In this document: positions 56,170-64,000 of the stretch, piece after piece | How positions within the stretch are numbered: position 1 is the stretch's first letter | Layout: each line of letters begins with the position of its first letter | From: Flammeovirga aprica JL-4 | Lineage (GTDB): Bacteria > Bacteroidota > Bacteroidia > Cytophagales > Flammeovirgaceae | Assembly: GCF_012844305.1 (NCBI RefSeq) | Contig: NZ_JABANE010000019.1 | Span: 1-64,000 of the forward strand | Direction: 5' to 3' | Length of the DNA: 64,000 nt | The notes under the pieces: model-generated | Seen by the model: only the letters and a program-made list of their open reading frames with translations | Databases searched by the model: none | What the model was told of the DNA's origin: nothing | Program-made: the position numbers and the translations under genes

Positions 56170-59100
56170 TTAGAAAGAAATGTTTAATCCAAGTAGGTAA
56201 GATTTTGCTTGCGGATATGAACCGTAGTCATAGCCTGTCCATATTCCTCCATGCCCTACTTCTGGGTCCATTCCTGAATATTGTGTAAATGTCAATAAGT
56301 TGTTGGCCGATGCATAAACTCTTAGTTTGTTCATTCCTATTGCGGTAGTGATATGCTGTGGCAAAGTATAACCCAATTGAATATTTCTAAGACGTAAGTA
56401 AGAGGCATCTTCAACGTGTACCATGTCATTCAAGCGGATAAAGTTTCTGTTATTATCTTCATAAGAGAAAATCGGGAAACTGTTTGTAGAATTTTCACCA
56501 GTCCATCTGTCCAAGTAACGCGTCGGGTAGTTTTGTGATTTTGTAAGATCAATACGCTGATTACCATTGATCAGCTTACCACCTGCTTGACCTTGCCAGA
56601 ACATTGCAAAATCAAACCCTTTATATTCCATTCTAATATTCAAACCATACATCCATGAGTGTACAGGTGAACCGATATCTGTTCTGTCATCATTATCAAT
56701 TACATTATCTCCATTCAAATCTACAAAACGGATATCACCCGGAACGGCTTTGTCATTATTGTCTTTGTTGAATTGCTCATTATAAGCATCTGCTTCTGCT
56801 TGATTCTGAAGAATTCCATCTGTTTTCCAACCAAAATAAAATGGCATAGCATGACCTTCCTGTATCATCAGCTGTCCTTCACCAGAGTGCATTGAAGGTC
56901 CGCTGAACCTTCCATCTTCATTGGCTACTTCTACCATTTTATTATCGTTGTACGCAAAGTTACCTGTGATATCAAAAGTCAGTTCTCCACTTCTTTTTGA
57001 ATACGTCAATGCAACTTCAACACCTTTATTAGAAACTGTACCTAAGTTAAAAATAGGACCGCCCACACCTGTAAACGCTGGTACTGGCTTAGTGCCTAAA
57101 AGGTCTTTTCTTTCACGAGAGTATAAATCAAGAGAGGCTGTAATGTGATCGTTGAAGAAACCGGCATCAATACCCAAGTTAATTTCTTCGGCTGTTTCCC
57201 ATTTCAATCCTGGGTTAGGCATTCTTGTGATACCAAAACCTGGATTCAAACTTTGATTCTCACTGCTGCCATAAGAATACCAAGGCGTCTGATCGAATAA
57301 TTCAAGATAACCGAAATCCCCAATTCTTTCATTTCCTACTCTACCCCATGATGCTCTCAGCTTCAAGAAATTTACCGTTTCATTGTACATCAAGAAGTTC
57401 TCTTGTGAAAGAATCCAACCTGCCTGAACTGAAGGGAAGAAACCAAACTTATTGTCTGCTCCAAATCTTGATGAGCCATCATAACGGGCAATCACTGAAA
57501 GCAAATATTTTTCTTTATAATCATAAGATGCCTTGCCAAAGTAAGAAACCAAACCGTGCTTGGCCATTCCACCACTTGTTCCTTGTGTTCTATCAGCAGT
57601 ACCATTGTTGACCCATGCATATTCCCATCCATTAATCTGCAAGCCTGTTCTTGCCGCATTGTTGTCTTCAGATTCCCATGTTCTTACGGTATTACCTACC
57701 AAAATACTCAGCTTATGGTCATTAATTTTCTTTGCATAAGAAATCACATTCTCCCATTGAAGCGTGGTATAAGTACCATGATTCTGATTCACTCTCGACA
57801 CATCTGCATAAGTTACATTATTGAAGAAAGCTTCTGGAGAATAACTTCTGCCGTACCAGTTTCCTACATCTACACCCAAATCTGTTTTGATGGACAAACC
57901 TTCAATTCCCGGTGTCAATTCCAAGAACATATTGCCAATAAACTTGTTGTTTTTATTATTCCCGTAGGTATTTTCAATTCGAGCTAACGGATTTACAATC
58001 TCACGCAATGATCTATCTGAAATACCATAGAAGTCACCGTTGCTATTCTTCACGGGCAGAATATCCATGTTCTCGTATTCTTCAATTTTTGCAGGGTCGC
58101 TTTCAAGTACAGGTGTTAGCGGATCATGCAACAATGCATTTTGCAATACACTACCAAACTGATTGTTTTCATTGATACCTTGAGATTCTTCTCTTACAAA
58201 ACTCATATTAGTACCCATTTTGAAATATTCAGAAAGCTTATGCGATGCATTTAAACGTACAGTAAAACGTTCGAATTTTGATTTTTCTGGAGCAACAATA
58301 CCTTGCTGTCCGAAGTAACCAATACTAGTCATAAAACTCGATTTCCCTGTTCCTCCAGAAAACTGCAAATTATGGCTTTGAATAGGTGCTGGCTCAAAAA
58401 TCTCTCCCTGCCAGTCTGTATCCACAGTATTATTTAATATATCATTTTCTGTGAAAGGCATTAAAGCTCCACCATTCTCAGCGCCTTCATTATGAAATGC
58501 CATATATTGTTGCGCATTCATTACAGGTACATTTCTCCATGCTTCTTGAACACCATAGTAACCATCATAAGAAACCGAAGTCACGCCTTCTTTACCTTTT
58601 TTTGTGGTTACTAAAACGACACCGTTGGCACCTCTTGATCCATAAATCGCTGAAGACGCTGCATCTTTCAAAACTTCAATTGATTCTATATCTGAAGGGT
58701 TCAAGAAATTGATATTATCAATCTGAATACCATCCACTACATACAAAGGAGTGTTGTCGCCGTTTGACCCCGTACCCCTTACTCTAATATCAATACCTGC
58801 TCCCGGTTGACCAGAAACCGGCGTCACTAAAACACCTGGCGTTTTACCTTGCAATGACTGTGCGGCATTCTGTACAGGCACTTGCGTAATGTCTTCAGAT
58901 TTTACAGAAGCAATAGCACCTGTTACAACGCTTTTCTTCTGTACCTGATAACCTACAACTACCACTTCATCCAGCTGTTCTACATCTTCATCCAAACGCA
59001 CATTGACACTTGTCTGAGTACCGATGTAAACGGTTTTGTCTTTGTAACCAATAAATGTAAAAACCAATTCTGTTTCTGAAGGTTCGAGCAGTAAACTGAA

Positions 59101-59280
59101 ATTACCTCCCAAATCTGTAATCGTACCTTTCGTTATCCCTTTTACCTTTACACTTACTCCCGGAATCGGGGCATTTTGACTACCATCTACTACTGTACCC
59201 GTAATCATTCTGGATTGGGAAAAGGCAATATTGCTGATCAATAGTAAACTCAAAAAGAGGAGCTTTTTCATTGTTTTCAT
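56170..59280 (-). CDS. SusC/RagA-family TonB-linked outer-membrane transporter
   Basis: The 1036-residue protein has a signal peptide (ending AFSQ), a carboxypeptidase-like domain (ITGTVVDGSQNAPIPGVSVKVKG, about 26-48), the plug with VVVGYQVQKK and the SusC signature IEVLKDAASSAIYGSRGANGVVLVTTKKG, and a barrel ending in SYLLGLNISF. It imports oligosaccharides, presumably beta-glucan pieces, driven by TonB. Just upstream of its start lie two MITE copies, which may carry its promoter. Confidence 0.96.
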   Translation of the reverse strand: MKTMKKLLFLSLLLISNIAFSQSRMITGTVVDGSQNAPIPGVSVKVKGITKGTITDLGGNFSLLLEPSETELVFTFIGYKDKTVYIGTQTSVNVRLDEDVEQLDEVVVVGYQVQKKSVVTGAIASVKSEDITQVPVQNAAQSLQGKTPGVLVTPVSGQPGAGIDIRVRGTGSNGDNTPLYVVDGIQIDNINFLNPSDIESIEVLKDAASSAIYGSRGANGVVLVTTKKGKEGVTSVSYDGYYGVQEAWRNVPVMNAQQYMAFHNEGAENGGALMPFTENDILNNTVDTDWQGEIFEPAPIQSHNLQFSGGTGKSSFMTSIGYFGQQGIVAPEKSKFERFTVRLNASHKLSEYFKMGTNMSFVREESQGINENNQFGSVLQNALLHDPLTPVLESDPAKIEEYENMDILPVKNSNGDFYGISDRSLREIVNPLARIENTYGNNKNNKFIGNMFLELTPGIEGLSIKTDLGVDVGNWYGRSYSPEAFFNNVTYADVSRVNQNHGTYTTLQWENVISYAKKINDHKLSILVGNTVRTWESEDNNAARTGLQINGWEYAWVNNGTADRTQGTSGGMAKHGLVSYFGKASYDYKEKYLLSVIARYDGSSRFGADNKFGFFPSVQAGWILSQENFLMYNETVNFLKLRASWGRVGNERIGDFGYLELFDQTPWYSYGSSENQSLNPGFGITRMPNPGLKWETAEEINLGIDAGFFNDHITASLDLYSRERKDLLGTKPVPAFTGVGGPIFNLGTVSNKGVEVALTYSKRSGELTFDITGNFAYNDNKMVEVANEDGRFSGPSMHSGEGQLMIQEGHAMPFYFGWKTDGILQNQAEADAYNEQFNKDNNDKAVPGDIRFVDLNGDNVIDNDDRTDIGSPVHSWMYGLNIRMEYKGFDFAMFWQGQAGGKLINGNQRIDLTKSQNYPTRYLDRWTGENSTNSFPIFSYEDNNRNFIRLNDMVHVEDASYLRLRNIQLGYTLPQHITTAIGMNKLRVYASANNLLTFTQYSGMDPEVGHGGIWTGYDYGSYPQAKSYLLGLNISF

Positions 59281-59331
59281 TTGTATTAATTATTCATCTA
59301 AAAAATTAGCTTGTTTAAGCGTGTATTTATT

Positions 59332-59494
59332 TAAGTACCAGGACAAAAGTAAAGGGACATTTTATCTTATCTTTTTTATCCTACTCTTCGTTAGATTTTT
59401 ATCGCGTAACTAAGGCTATGCTCTGCAAATCTGCCTCGATTAGAATAAAAAATCTTAAACTAAAATTATCCCTTTTCTTCTGTCCTAGTACTTA
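59332..59494 (+). mobile_element. 163-bp MITE, copy 1
   Basis: Terminal inverted repeats are TAAGTACCAGGACAAAAG at the left and its near inverse (CTGTCCTAGTACTTA) at the right. The element is about 94% identical to the copy at 63723 over the full 163 bases and in the same orientation. Its ends are TA dinucleotides, as in IS630/mariner-type elements. It encodes nothing. Its left end lies 52 bases upstream of the susC start. Confidence 0.85.
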
Positions 59495-59569
59495 AGGCGA
59501 CTCAAGCTGTATATCATCAAATCCAATTTTATAAAGCAACGGATGCTTGAAATCTGGTTATTTTTGGAT
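59495..59569. other. Segment between the two MITEs
   Basis: 75 bases with an open frame on the minus strand but no recognisable coding. It may be decayed gene sequence. Confidence 0.4.
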
Positions 59570-59697
59570 TAAGTACTGGGACAAAAGAAATGGACATTTT
59601 GAAATGTAAAAAAGTGGTCCGTGTTGTGGTTCAGTGAACCACCATAAAAACCATAATTCTTAATTCTTCTTCCAAAAAGTTTTTGTCCTAGAATTTA
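59570..59697 (+). mobile_element. Diverged MITE-like element, copy 3
   Basis: The left end TAAGTACTGGGACAAAAG matches the MITE left repeat in 17 of 18 bases. The right end TTTTGTCCTAGAATTTA matches the inverse less well. Only the ends and the ACATTTT following the left repeat match, and the interior (128 bases in all) differs, including a small GTGGTTC/GAACCAC hairpin. Its right repeat overlaps the last codons and stop of the 7TM gene (59688-59697). Confidence 0.6.
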
Positions 59698-60884
59698 TTT
59701 TTCTCAATCATGACATTGTGTGTGTTTTTTAATTGATATATACTGATCAGAATAGTGATGATCAGAACTAAAAAGTGATAAGTGTTTGGACTGAAAGAGG
59801 TATTTATAACGGTAATATTTTCTCTTAAAATTCCATATATCAATGTAATGACAAGCAAAGCACTAAATAGTATATCCTCTATTTTTAAGGCATTCAAAAA
59901 GTAGTGATAAATCGAAAACAATAGCATGCTAATAAGAACGGGTAGCAATAGAAAATACTGCCTCCATATATTCTGGAATGCATTATTTCCAATACTTTGA
60001 TAAATTAAAGCAGCCACACACCACGCAACGATCAAATGAACTAATTGAATTCTCTTATAATTACATTTATAAAGTTGAGGTACAATACTCAGAAGCAGTG
60101 CTACATGAAGTATGACAAATAAATTGCGGAAAGGAAAAATGTTTTCGTATTCTGTATCGAATATGTACTGAAAAATGTAAATATTGCTTGATAAAAATAA
60201 AATCAGAATCCCAACTAAATATATAAAAAGTGATACCTTCTTTTTATCAAAAATTACAATCCAAATAAATGCTACAACAAACAATATTCCTAAGACCCCA
60301 TATTTCAAACCCATTAAAAACTGCTGTTCATTACTGGCTCTACAAAAAGCTTCATCACTCACTATTTCGAAAGAGAGCTCATTGTTACTCGCATTGGTAA
60401 AATGAAAATACAAATCAACGGCATCTTTGTCTGTCACACCGTTGATTTTGCTTAGAGAGAAAACAGTATGCTTTGTAAACGGCGAGGAATATAAAGCATG
60501 TGTTTTAGAAATATAAGTGATAAAAAAAGTAGAGTCGTTTTGTGTTTTTCCAAAAACCTCAAGGTCTGATTGATTGTCCTTTATCTCAAAAAGCCAATTA
60601 CATCTCTTTAAAAATGAAGGCTTTATGGTAACTTTTGCCCAATACGCTGTACTGCTTTCTAGTGAATGCTCTTTAGAATAAACCTGAAAATACTCCGAAC
60701 CCTCTTTTACGACTTCGTTCAGCGTAAAAGGACGATCTGCAGTAAATACTGCAATTTCGCGATCTAAAATCTTATAGTGATCAGAAAAAGAAGAAGGATG
60801 AATCACTTCACATTTTTGATTTCCAAAAGTGCAAAGCGGAATAAACAGAATATAAAATATAATAAGTTTAAAAATAATTTTCAT
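59688..60884 (-). CDS. 7TMR-DISM-like membrane sensor without an output domain
   Basis: The 398-residue protein has a signal peptide (ending TFGN), a periplasmic 7TMR-DISMED2-like domain (about 40-185, with the STAYWAKVTI and NWLFEIKDNQSDLEVF patterns) and seven predicted membrane segments (about 193-380). It stops 14 residues after the last segment, where family members normally continue into a histidine kinase or other output domain. Its stop codon lies inside the end repeat of a MITE-like element, so truncation by insertion is plausible. It could still signal through another protein. Its PUL position suggests glycan sensing. Confidence 0.8.
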   Translation of the reverse strand: MKIIFKLIIFYILFIPLCTFGNQKCEVIHPSSFSDHYKILDREIAVFTADRPFTLNEVVKEGSEYFQVYSKEHSLESSTAYWAKVTIKPSFLKRCNWLFEIKDNQSDLEVFGKTQNDSTFFITYISKTHALYSSPFTKHTVFSLSKINGVTDKDAVDLYFHFTNASNNELSFEIVSDEAFCRASNEQQFLMGLKYGVLGILFVVAFIWIVIFDKKKVSLFIYLVGILILFLSSNIYIFQYIFDTEYENIFPFRNLFVILHVALLLSIVPQLYKCNYKRIQLVHLIVAWCVAALIYQSIGNNAFQNIWRQYFLLLPVLISMLLFSIYHYFLNALKIEDILFSALLVITLIYGILRENITVINTSFSPNTYHFLVLIITILISIYQLKNTHNVMIEKNKF

Positions 60885-61089
60885 CCTTCTCTTAGTTATC
60901 TAAACACACTGATTTAAATTAGATTTCATCAACCTCAAAACGTATGAATGATTTTCAGTTGATTTGGATTCGTCGGTTATACACATCTATTCTTCGTTAT
61001 AAATTTCTTCCTGTCATCAAAGCGATGTATTCTTTATTTTTAAACAAAACGATTAAAATTACACCTCTTTTCTGATTCTTATTTTTGTA

Positions 61090-62151
61090 TTATTCTACTT
61101 CTGCAAGCTGATAAACTCTCACATAATCCACCTCATATAATACTGGAGTATCAAACATGCTATCATCAACGCCCTGTACTCCTCCCCATGATCCACCAAT
61201 GGCTAGGTTCAGGATGATAAAGAACTTATCATTGAAAGGCCAGTCTCCTGCATCTTGAAGCTGAGTTGTCTCTGCAAAAGTCTTTATTAATTTTCCATCA
61301 ACATAAATATGTATACGATCAAATCCCATAAACTCATTTTCTACCCACTCCATCGTGATCGTATGGAATTGGTCTGCTACAGCATAATCAAAGTTTTGCT
61401 CAGCATGCTGATTCTGCCCATTCAAACCATTTTTATTTTTTGTATGTAAAGCACAATGAAAAACATTAGGCTGATACCCCACGTGCTCCATAATATCTAT
61501 CTCTCCAGCATCCGGCCAGCGACCGTAACCCAACATCCAAAATGCAGGCCATGTACCTCTACCACTTGGCACCTTAAGACGGGCTTCTACTTTACCATAC
61601 CTGAAATCTCTTTTGTTTTTTGTGACGATTCTTGCCGAAGTATATCCCTTCCCTTCATATTCTTCTTTTCTCGCTTCAATGATTAGTTTGCCATCCTGCA
61701 CTCTTATGTTTTCGATTCTGTCTGTATAGTATTGCAATTCTTGGTTTCCACCTCCATTGCCGTTCACCTCGTAAGTCCAGTTATCAAGATTCAGCGTGTT
61801 GCCATCAAACTCATCCTGCCAAACCATTTTATATTCTCTTTCAGGAACAGTGACGGTACATGTTGCCACTTCATCACCCATTACTACTGAAATTGTAGTA
61901 GTACCACTTTGATGCGCAGTCACTAAACCGTGAAACACCGTAGCTATATTTTCATCATCTGATGTCCAAACAACCTCTTCACCGGATTGTGGAGCGCTCA
62001 GTATTGTAATTTTTTCTGATTGATCAACACTTATTGTCAATGCATCATGTGAAAGCTGCAGGGTCTTTGTCTCACCCCCAACCACAGAAGGATTGTCTGC
62101 TACACATGCATAAAAAGATAAAGTGATAAGTAGAAGTAAAATTCGTTTCAT
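61090..62151 (-). CDS. GH16 endo-beta-1,3-glucanase (laminarinase-type) lipoprotein
   Basis: The ATG at 62151 gives 353 residues with a lipobox LSFYAC (Cys16). An upstream in-frame start would add 11 residues ahead of the signal. A BIg2 (Ig-like) domain (about 30-102) precedes the GH16 domain (105-353), with the catalytic motif GEIDIMEHVG: Glu217 as nucleophile, Asp219, Glu222 as acid/base. WPAFWMLG and NLAIGGSWGG are present as in laminarinases. It should sit on the outer membrane and cut beta-1,3-glucan for uptake. It follows the binding lipoprotein by 111 bases with a hairpin between. Confidence 0.94.
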   Translation of the reverse strand: MKRILLLLITLSFYACVADNPSVVGGETKTLQLSHDALTISVDQSEKITILSAPQSGEEVVWTSDDENIATVFHGLVTAHQSGTTTISVVMGDEVATCTVTVPEREYKMVWQDEFDGNTLNLDNWTYEVNGNGGGNQELQYYTDRIENIRVQDGKLIIEARKEEYEGKGYTSARIVTKNKRDFRYGKVEARLKVPSGRGTWPAFWMLGYGRWPDAGEIDIMEHVGYQPNVFHCALHTKNKNGLNGQNQHAEQNFDYAVADQFHTITMEWVENEFMGFDRIHIYVDGKLIKTFAETTQLQDAGDWPFNDKFFIILNLAIGGSWGGVQGVDDSMFDTPVLYEVDYVRVYQLAEVE

Positions 62152-62220
62152 TATAGTAATTATTGATCCAATTTGAGTCATCAATTGTAAGTAATTATGC
62201 AGTCGAATAAGTCAGTAAAG

Positions 62221-62250
62221 AATAACCTTCACAGTTTTGTAAAGGTTATT
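62221..62250 (-). terminator. Hairpin between the binding lipoprotein and GH16
   Basis: A 9-bp stem AATAACCTT / AAGGTTATT has a 12-base loop, after the lipoprotein stop at 62263 on the minus strand. A short U-rich stretch follows, so it is probably a partial terminator. Confidence 0.55.
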
Positions 62251-62262
62251 CTTTAGGATACC

Positions 62263-63252
62263 TTATTTTTTCTTCTTGTAGAAGAATACAGCATCAACAT
62301 CTACAGTGTCACCAGAGTTGCCTCCTGCTAAGAATGCAAAGATGTTCACATTGCTCACTGCTTGGTTATAGAATACTCCTTGCTCATGTAAGTGAGTAAG
62401 TGGAATGCTGATTTCCTGCCATTCACCGTTACGCTCGAAATCACCGTAAGGAGCTACACCGTCACCGTCAGGGCCTGCACCCATTACTACTTTTGCTTCA
62501 GCAATTCCATCTGAAAAAATCAAAGTATAAACAGTTGACGCACTAGCGCTTTTCATTGCAACGTGGAAGTAATATTCTTCTGGGTTGTTGTACAATGGTG
62601 TCATATCAATTGATCCAAATCCAGAACCTACATTGTAACCTGCTCCAGACCAGCCTACTGAACCTACCACTAAACTCATCCAGCCTTCTTCTAAACCAAA
62701 ATAGTTGTTACCGCTTGGCTGTCCTGCTAACAATGTATTCTCCCAGATGTAAAAATTCTTATCTACATCATCAGTACGTAAATCATAAGTTACTTTTGAT
62801 TCAATAGTAGCAAATGCTGTCTCGTCTAAAGAAATCACATAATAGTCTTCACCTTGTAATACCTCTGGTACTGGATCTAATGTACCGCTTGTTGGGTCTT
62901 CGATTACTGTCACTTTACAAGTTGTAGTAAAAGTACCATGAGTAGCCGCCACATTTGCTTCACCTACTTTTAAAGGTTGAATATCTCCGTCTGCTACTGC
63001 TAGTACCGTTGGATCTGAAGTACTCCAAGTAATATCTCCTGTAACACCTTCAGGTTGCAATGTAGCTTTTAAAGAAGCTGATGTACCTAAAACTACAGTT
63101 AAAGAAGTCTGATCTAAAACGATACCTGTAACTTCTGGATCTACATCTCCTTCCTGTCCTCCTCCAGATTCACTGCTAGAACATGATACAAAAAATGACG
63201 TGCCTATTAAACCTAATAGAACAAATAAAGCTGATCTAAAATTAGTTGACAT
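62263..63252 (-). CDS. BIg2-domain surface lipoprotein, probable glycan-binding protein
   Basis: The 329-residue protein has a lipobox FVSC (Cys24) followed by SSSESGGG, an Ig-like BIg2 domain (about 42-116, DQTSLTVVLGTSASLKATLQPEGVT) and a C-terminal beta-sandwich part with many aromatic residues (WMSLVVGSVGWSGAGYNVG; WQEISIPLTH), resembling a carbohydrate-binding module. No catalytic residues are visible. In PULs such lipoproteins bind the polysaccharide at the surface (SGBP), and its place just ahead of GH16 fits. It is the first gene of its unit. Confidence 0.8.
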   Translation of the reverse strand: MSTNFRSALFVLLGLIGTSFFVSCSSSESGGGQEGDVDPEVTGIVLDQTSLTVVLGTSASLKATLQPEGVTGDITWSTSDPTVLAVADGDIQPLKVGEANVAATHGTFTTTCKVTVIEDPTSGTLDPVPEVLQGEDYYVISLDETAFATIESKVTYDLRTDDVDKNFYIWENTLLAGQPSGNNYFGLEEGWMSLVVGSVGWSGAGYNVGSGFGSIDMTPLYNNPEEYYFHVAMKSASASTVYTLIFSDGIAEAKVVMGAGPDGDGVAPYGDFERNGEWQEISIPLTHLHEQGVFYNQAVSNVNIFAFLAGGNSGDTVDVDAVFFYKKKK

Positions 63253-63722
63253 AATAAAAAAATAAATTAAATAGTGTACGAATAACTTTTTAGCTCTTGA
63301 GAAGGGAAAATGATTTCTACGTATTAAAAAGAATGTTTCATTTCATAATCATTTCATAAAAATTCCCTTATTGAAGAGATAGAAAAAAGCTTGCTTTGAA
63401 CTTTCGATACAATTTTAGGTGTAAAACAGACACCAACAAAAAAGCGAACGTCAACTAAATCTTTACAGGCAAAAAAAACATGTCAACACACTCTCAACAA
63501 CAAAACACAAAATATTGACTACCATCAATTTAAAATTAAAATATCAAACAAAAAAAAGTGGAAATATCACCTAAAAACAACAAAAAGAAGGTTATCACAA
63601 CCACTCAACAACTTCATTTTTTGGCAATGTTGTAGCTTTCTTTTTAGCATTTTTTCAGAAAATAACAGAACTGCTGTTTCTTCCATTACTCATTACAAAC
63701 ATCGAGCTCTATTCTGAATAGG
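63253..63722. other. Upstream region of the binding lipoprotein
   Basis: 470 AT-rich bases without a gene, rich in A-runs and AACAACAAA-type sequence. No exact promoter element close to the start was seen. It ends at MITE copy 2. Confidence 0.6.
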
Positions 63723-63885
63723 TAAGTACTAGGACAAAAGTAAACGAACATTTTATCTTATCTTTTTTATCCTACTCTTCGTTAGATTTTTATCACGTAA
63801 CTAAGGCTATGCTCTGCAAATCTGCCTTGATTAGAATAAAAAATAGCAAGCTAAAATTATCCCTTTTCTTATGTCCTAGTACTTA
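63723..63885 (+). mobile_element. 163-bp MITE, copy 2
   Basis: Terminal inverted repeats are TAAGTACTAGGACAAAAG and an inverse copy matching in 17 of 18 bases at the right end. It differs from copy 1 at about ten positions, four of them clustered near the right end. It has the same orientation as copy 1. It lies upstream of the binding lipoprotein gene and downstream of the truncated gene at the window end. Confidence 0.88.
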
Positions 63886-63904
63886 TAATGGTTTTAAAGC
63901 AAGA

Positions 63905-63931
63905 AAAGCCACCTCCATAAGAGGCAGCTTT
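63905..63931 (-). terminator. Terminator of the gene entering from the right edge
   Basis: A stem AAAGCCACCTC / GAGGCAGCTTT with two mismatches has a short CATAA loop. On the minus strand it is followed by CTTTTCTTGCTTTAAAA. Confidence 0.6.
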
Positions 63932-63981
63932 AGCTATTAATTATCATTTTATTCTAATGTACTAACTATTTATTCGAAGAG

Positions 63982-64000
63982 TTATTCGACAATAAACTTC
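63982..64000 (-). CDS. C-terminal end of a minus-strand gene, T9SS-like tail
   Basis: Read on the minus strand, the last bases give KFIVE and a TAA stop at 63982-63984. A basic-hydrophobic KxIVE end is common in T9SS type A sorting domains, and a terminator hairpin follows 51 bases later. Only five residues are in the window, so this is suggestive. If right, the neighbour is an exported protein next to the PUL. Confidence 0.4.

Noticed and set aside
59332..63885. Composite transposon
   Set aside because: The flanking elements are 163-bp MITEs without a transposase gene, and they also occur with a third diverged copy. Bracketing is real but autonomous mobility is not shown.

Overview
The window is AT-rich bacterial chromosome from a member of the Bacteroidota. 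The evidence is SusC/SusD and other TonB-dependent outer-membrane receptors, type IX secretion (T9SS) C-terminal tails, lipoproteins with Bacteroidota-style lipoboxes, promoter elements of the TAnnTTTG type, and weak ribosome-binding sites. The laminarin-type polysaccharide locus and the general gene content suggest a marine Cytophagia-like organism (Flammeovirga or a relative is my best guess, an inference only). I see no tRNA, rRNA or CRISPR array. Most of the window is ordinary chromosome. The accessory signals sit in the 10.5-15.6 kb operon, the 31.5-36.5 kb secreted-protein cluster, the 44.7-45.8 kb REP array and the 59.3-63.9 kb MITE region.

Layout. 0-10 kb: a truncated unknown gene, lepA, a gene-poor 1.3 kb stretch, an exported amidinotransferase-like pentein, a 1-Cys peroxiredoxin, a short-chain dehydrogenase, and two secreted DUF1080 proteins (one fused to ThuA) divergent from an AraC regulator. 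10.5-15.6 kb: a minus-strand group comprising a degenerate protein kinase, a PLD-type protein with four membrane segments and long coiled coils, a secreted VWA-like protein and an LprI-like protein. 15.9-26.6 kb: a DUF2147 protein, a MarR/DoxX divergent pair with a clear operator, a large collagen-like S74 surface protein with a T9SS partner, a lipoprotein and an MFS exporter. 27-31 kb: an operon for a molybdenum hydroxylase and its cofactor maturation (XdhC, MocA-like, 2Fe-2S subunit, molybdopterin subunit).

31.5-36.5 kb: two copies of an unrecognised secreted-protein family, with a beta-barrel and a lipoprotein gene between them. 36.6-44.7 kb: PepT with an unusual active-site change, FabG, a small barrel protein, a TonB receptor plus beta-helix lipoprotein pair, and a lipoprotein cyclophilin. 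44.7-45.8 kb: a REP-associated tyrosine transposase followed by a six-copy REP array. Then tsaB and priA.

49-64 kb is a polysaccharide utilisation locus, probably for beta-1,3-glucan (laminarin). It has a membrane-spanning propeller/LuxR regulator, a GH3 beta-glucosidase, SusD, SusC, an orphan 7TM sensor, a GH16 endo-glucanase lipoprotein and a surface glycan-binding-type lipoprotein. The expected flow is GH16 cutting glucan at the surface, the binding lipoprotein and SusD capturing oligosaccharides, SusC importing them, and GH3 releasing glucose in the periplasm. Two copies of a 163-bp MITE in the same orientation bracket the 7TM-GH16-binding protein half. A third, diverged element supplies the stop codon of the 7TM sensor, which lacks any output domain. 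The window ends in what looks like the T9SS tail of another minus-strand gene.
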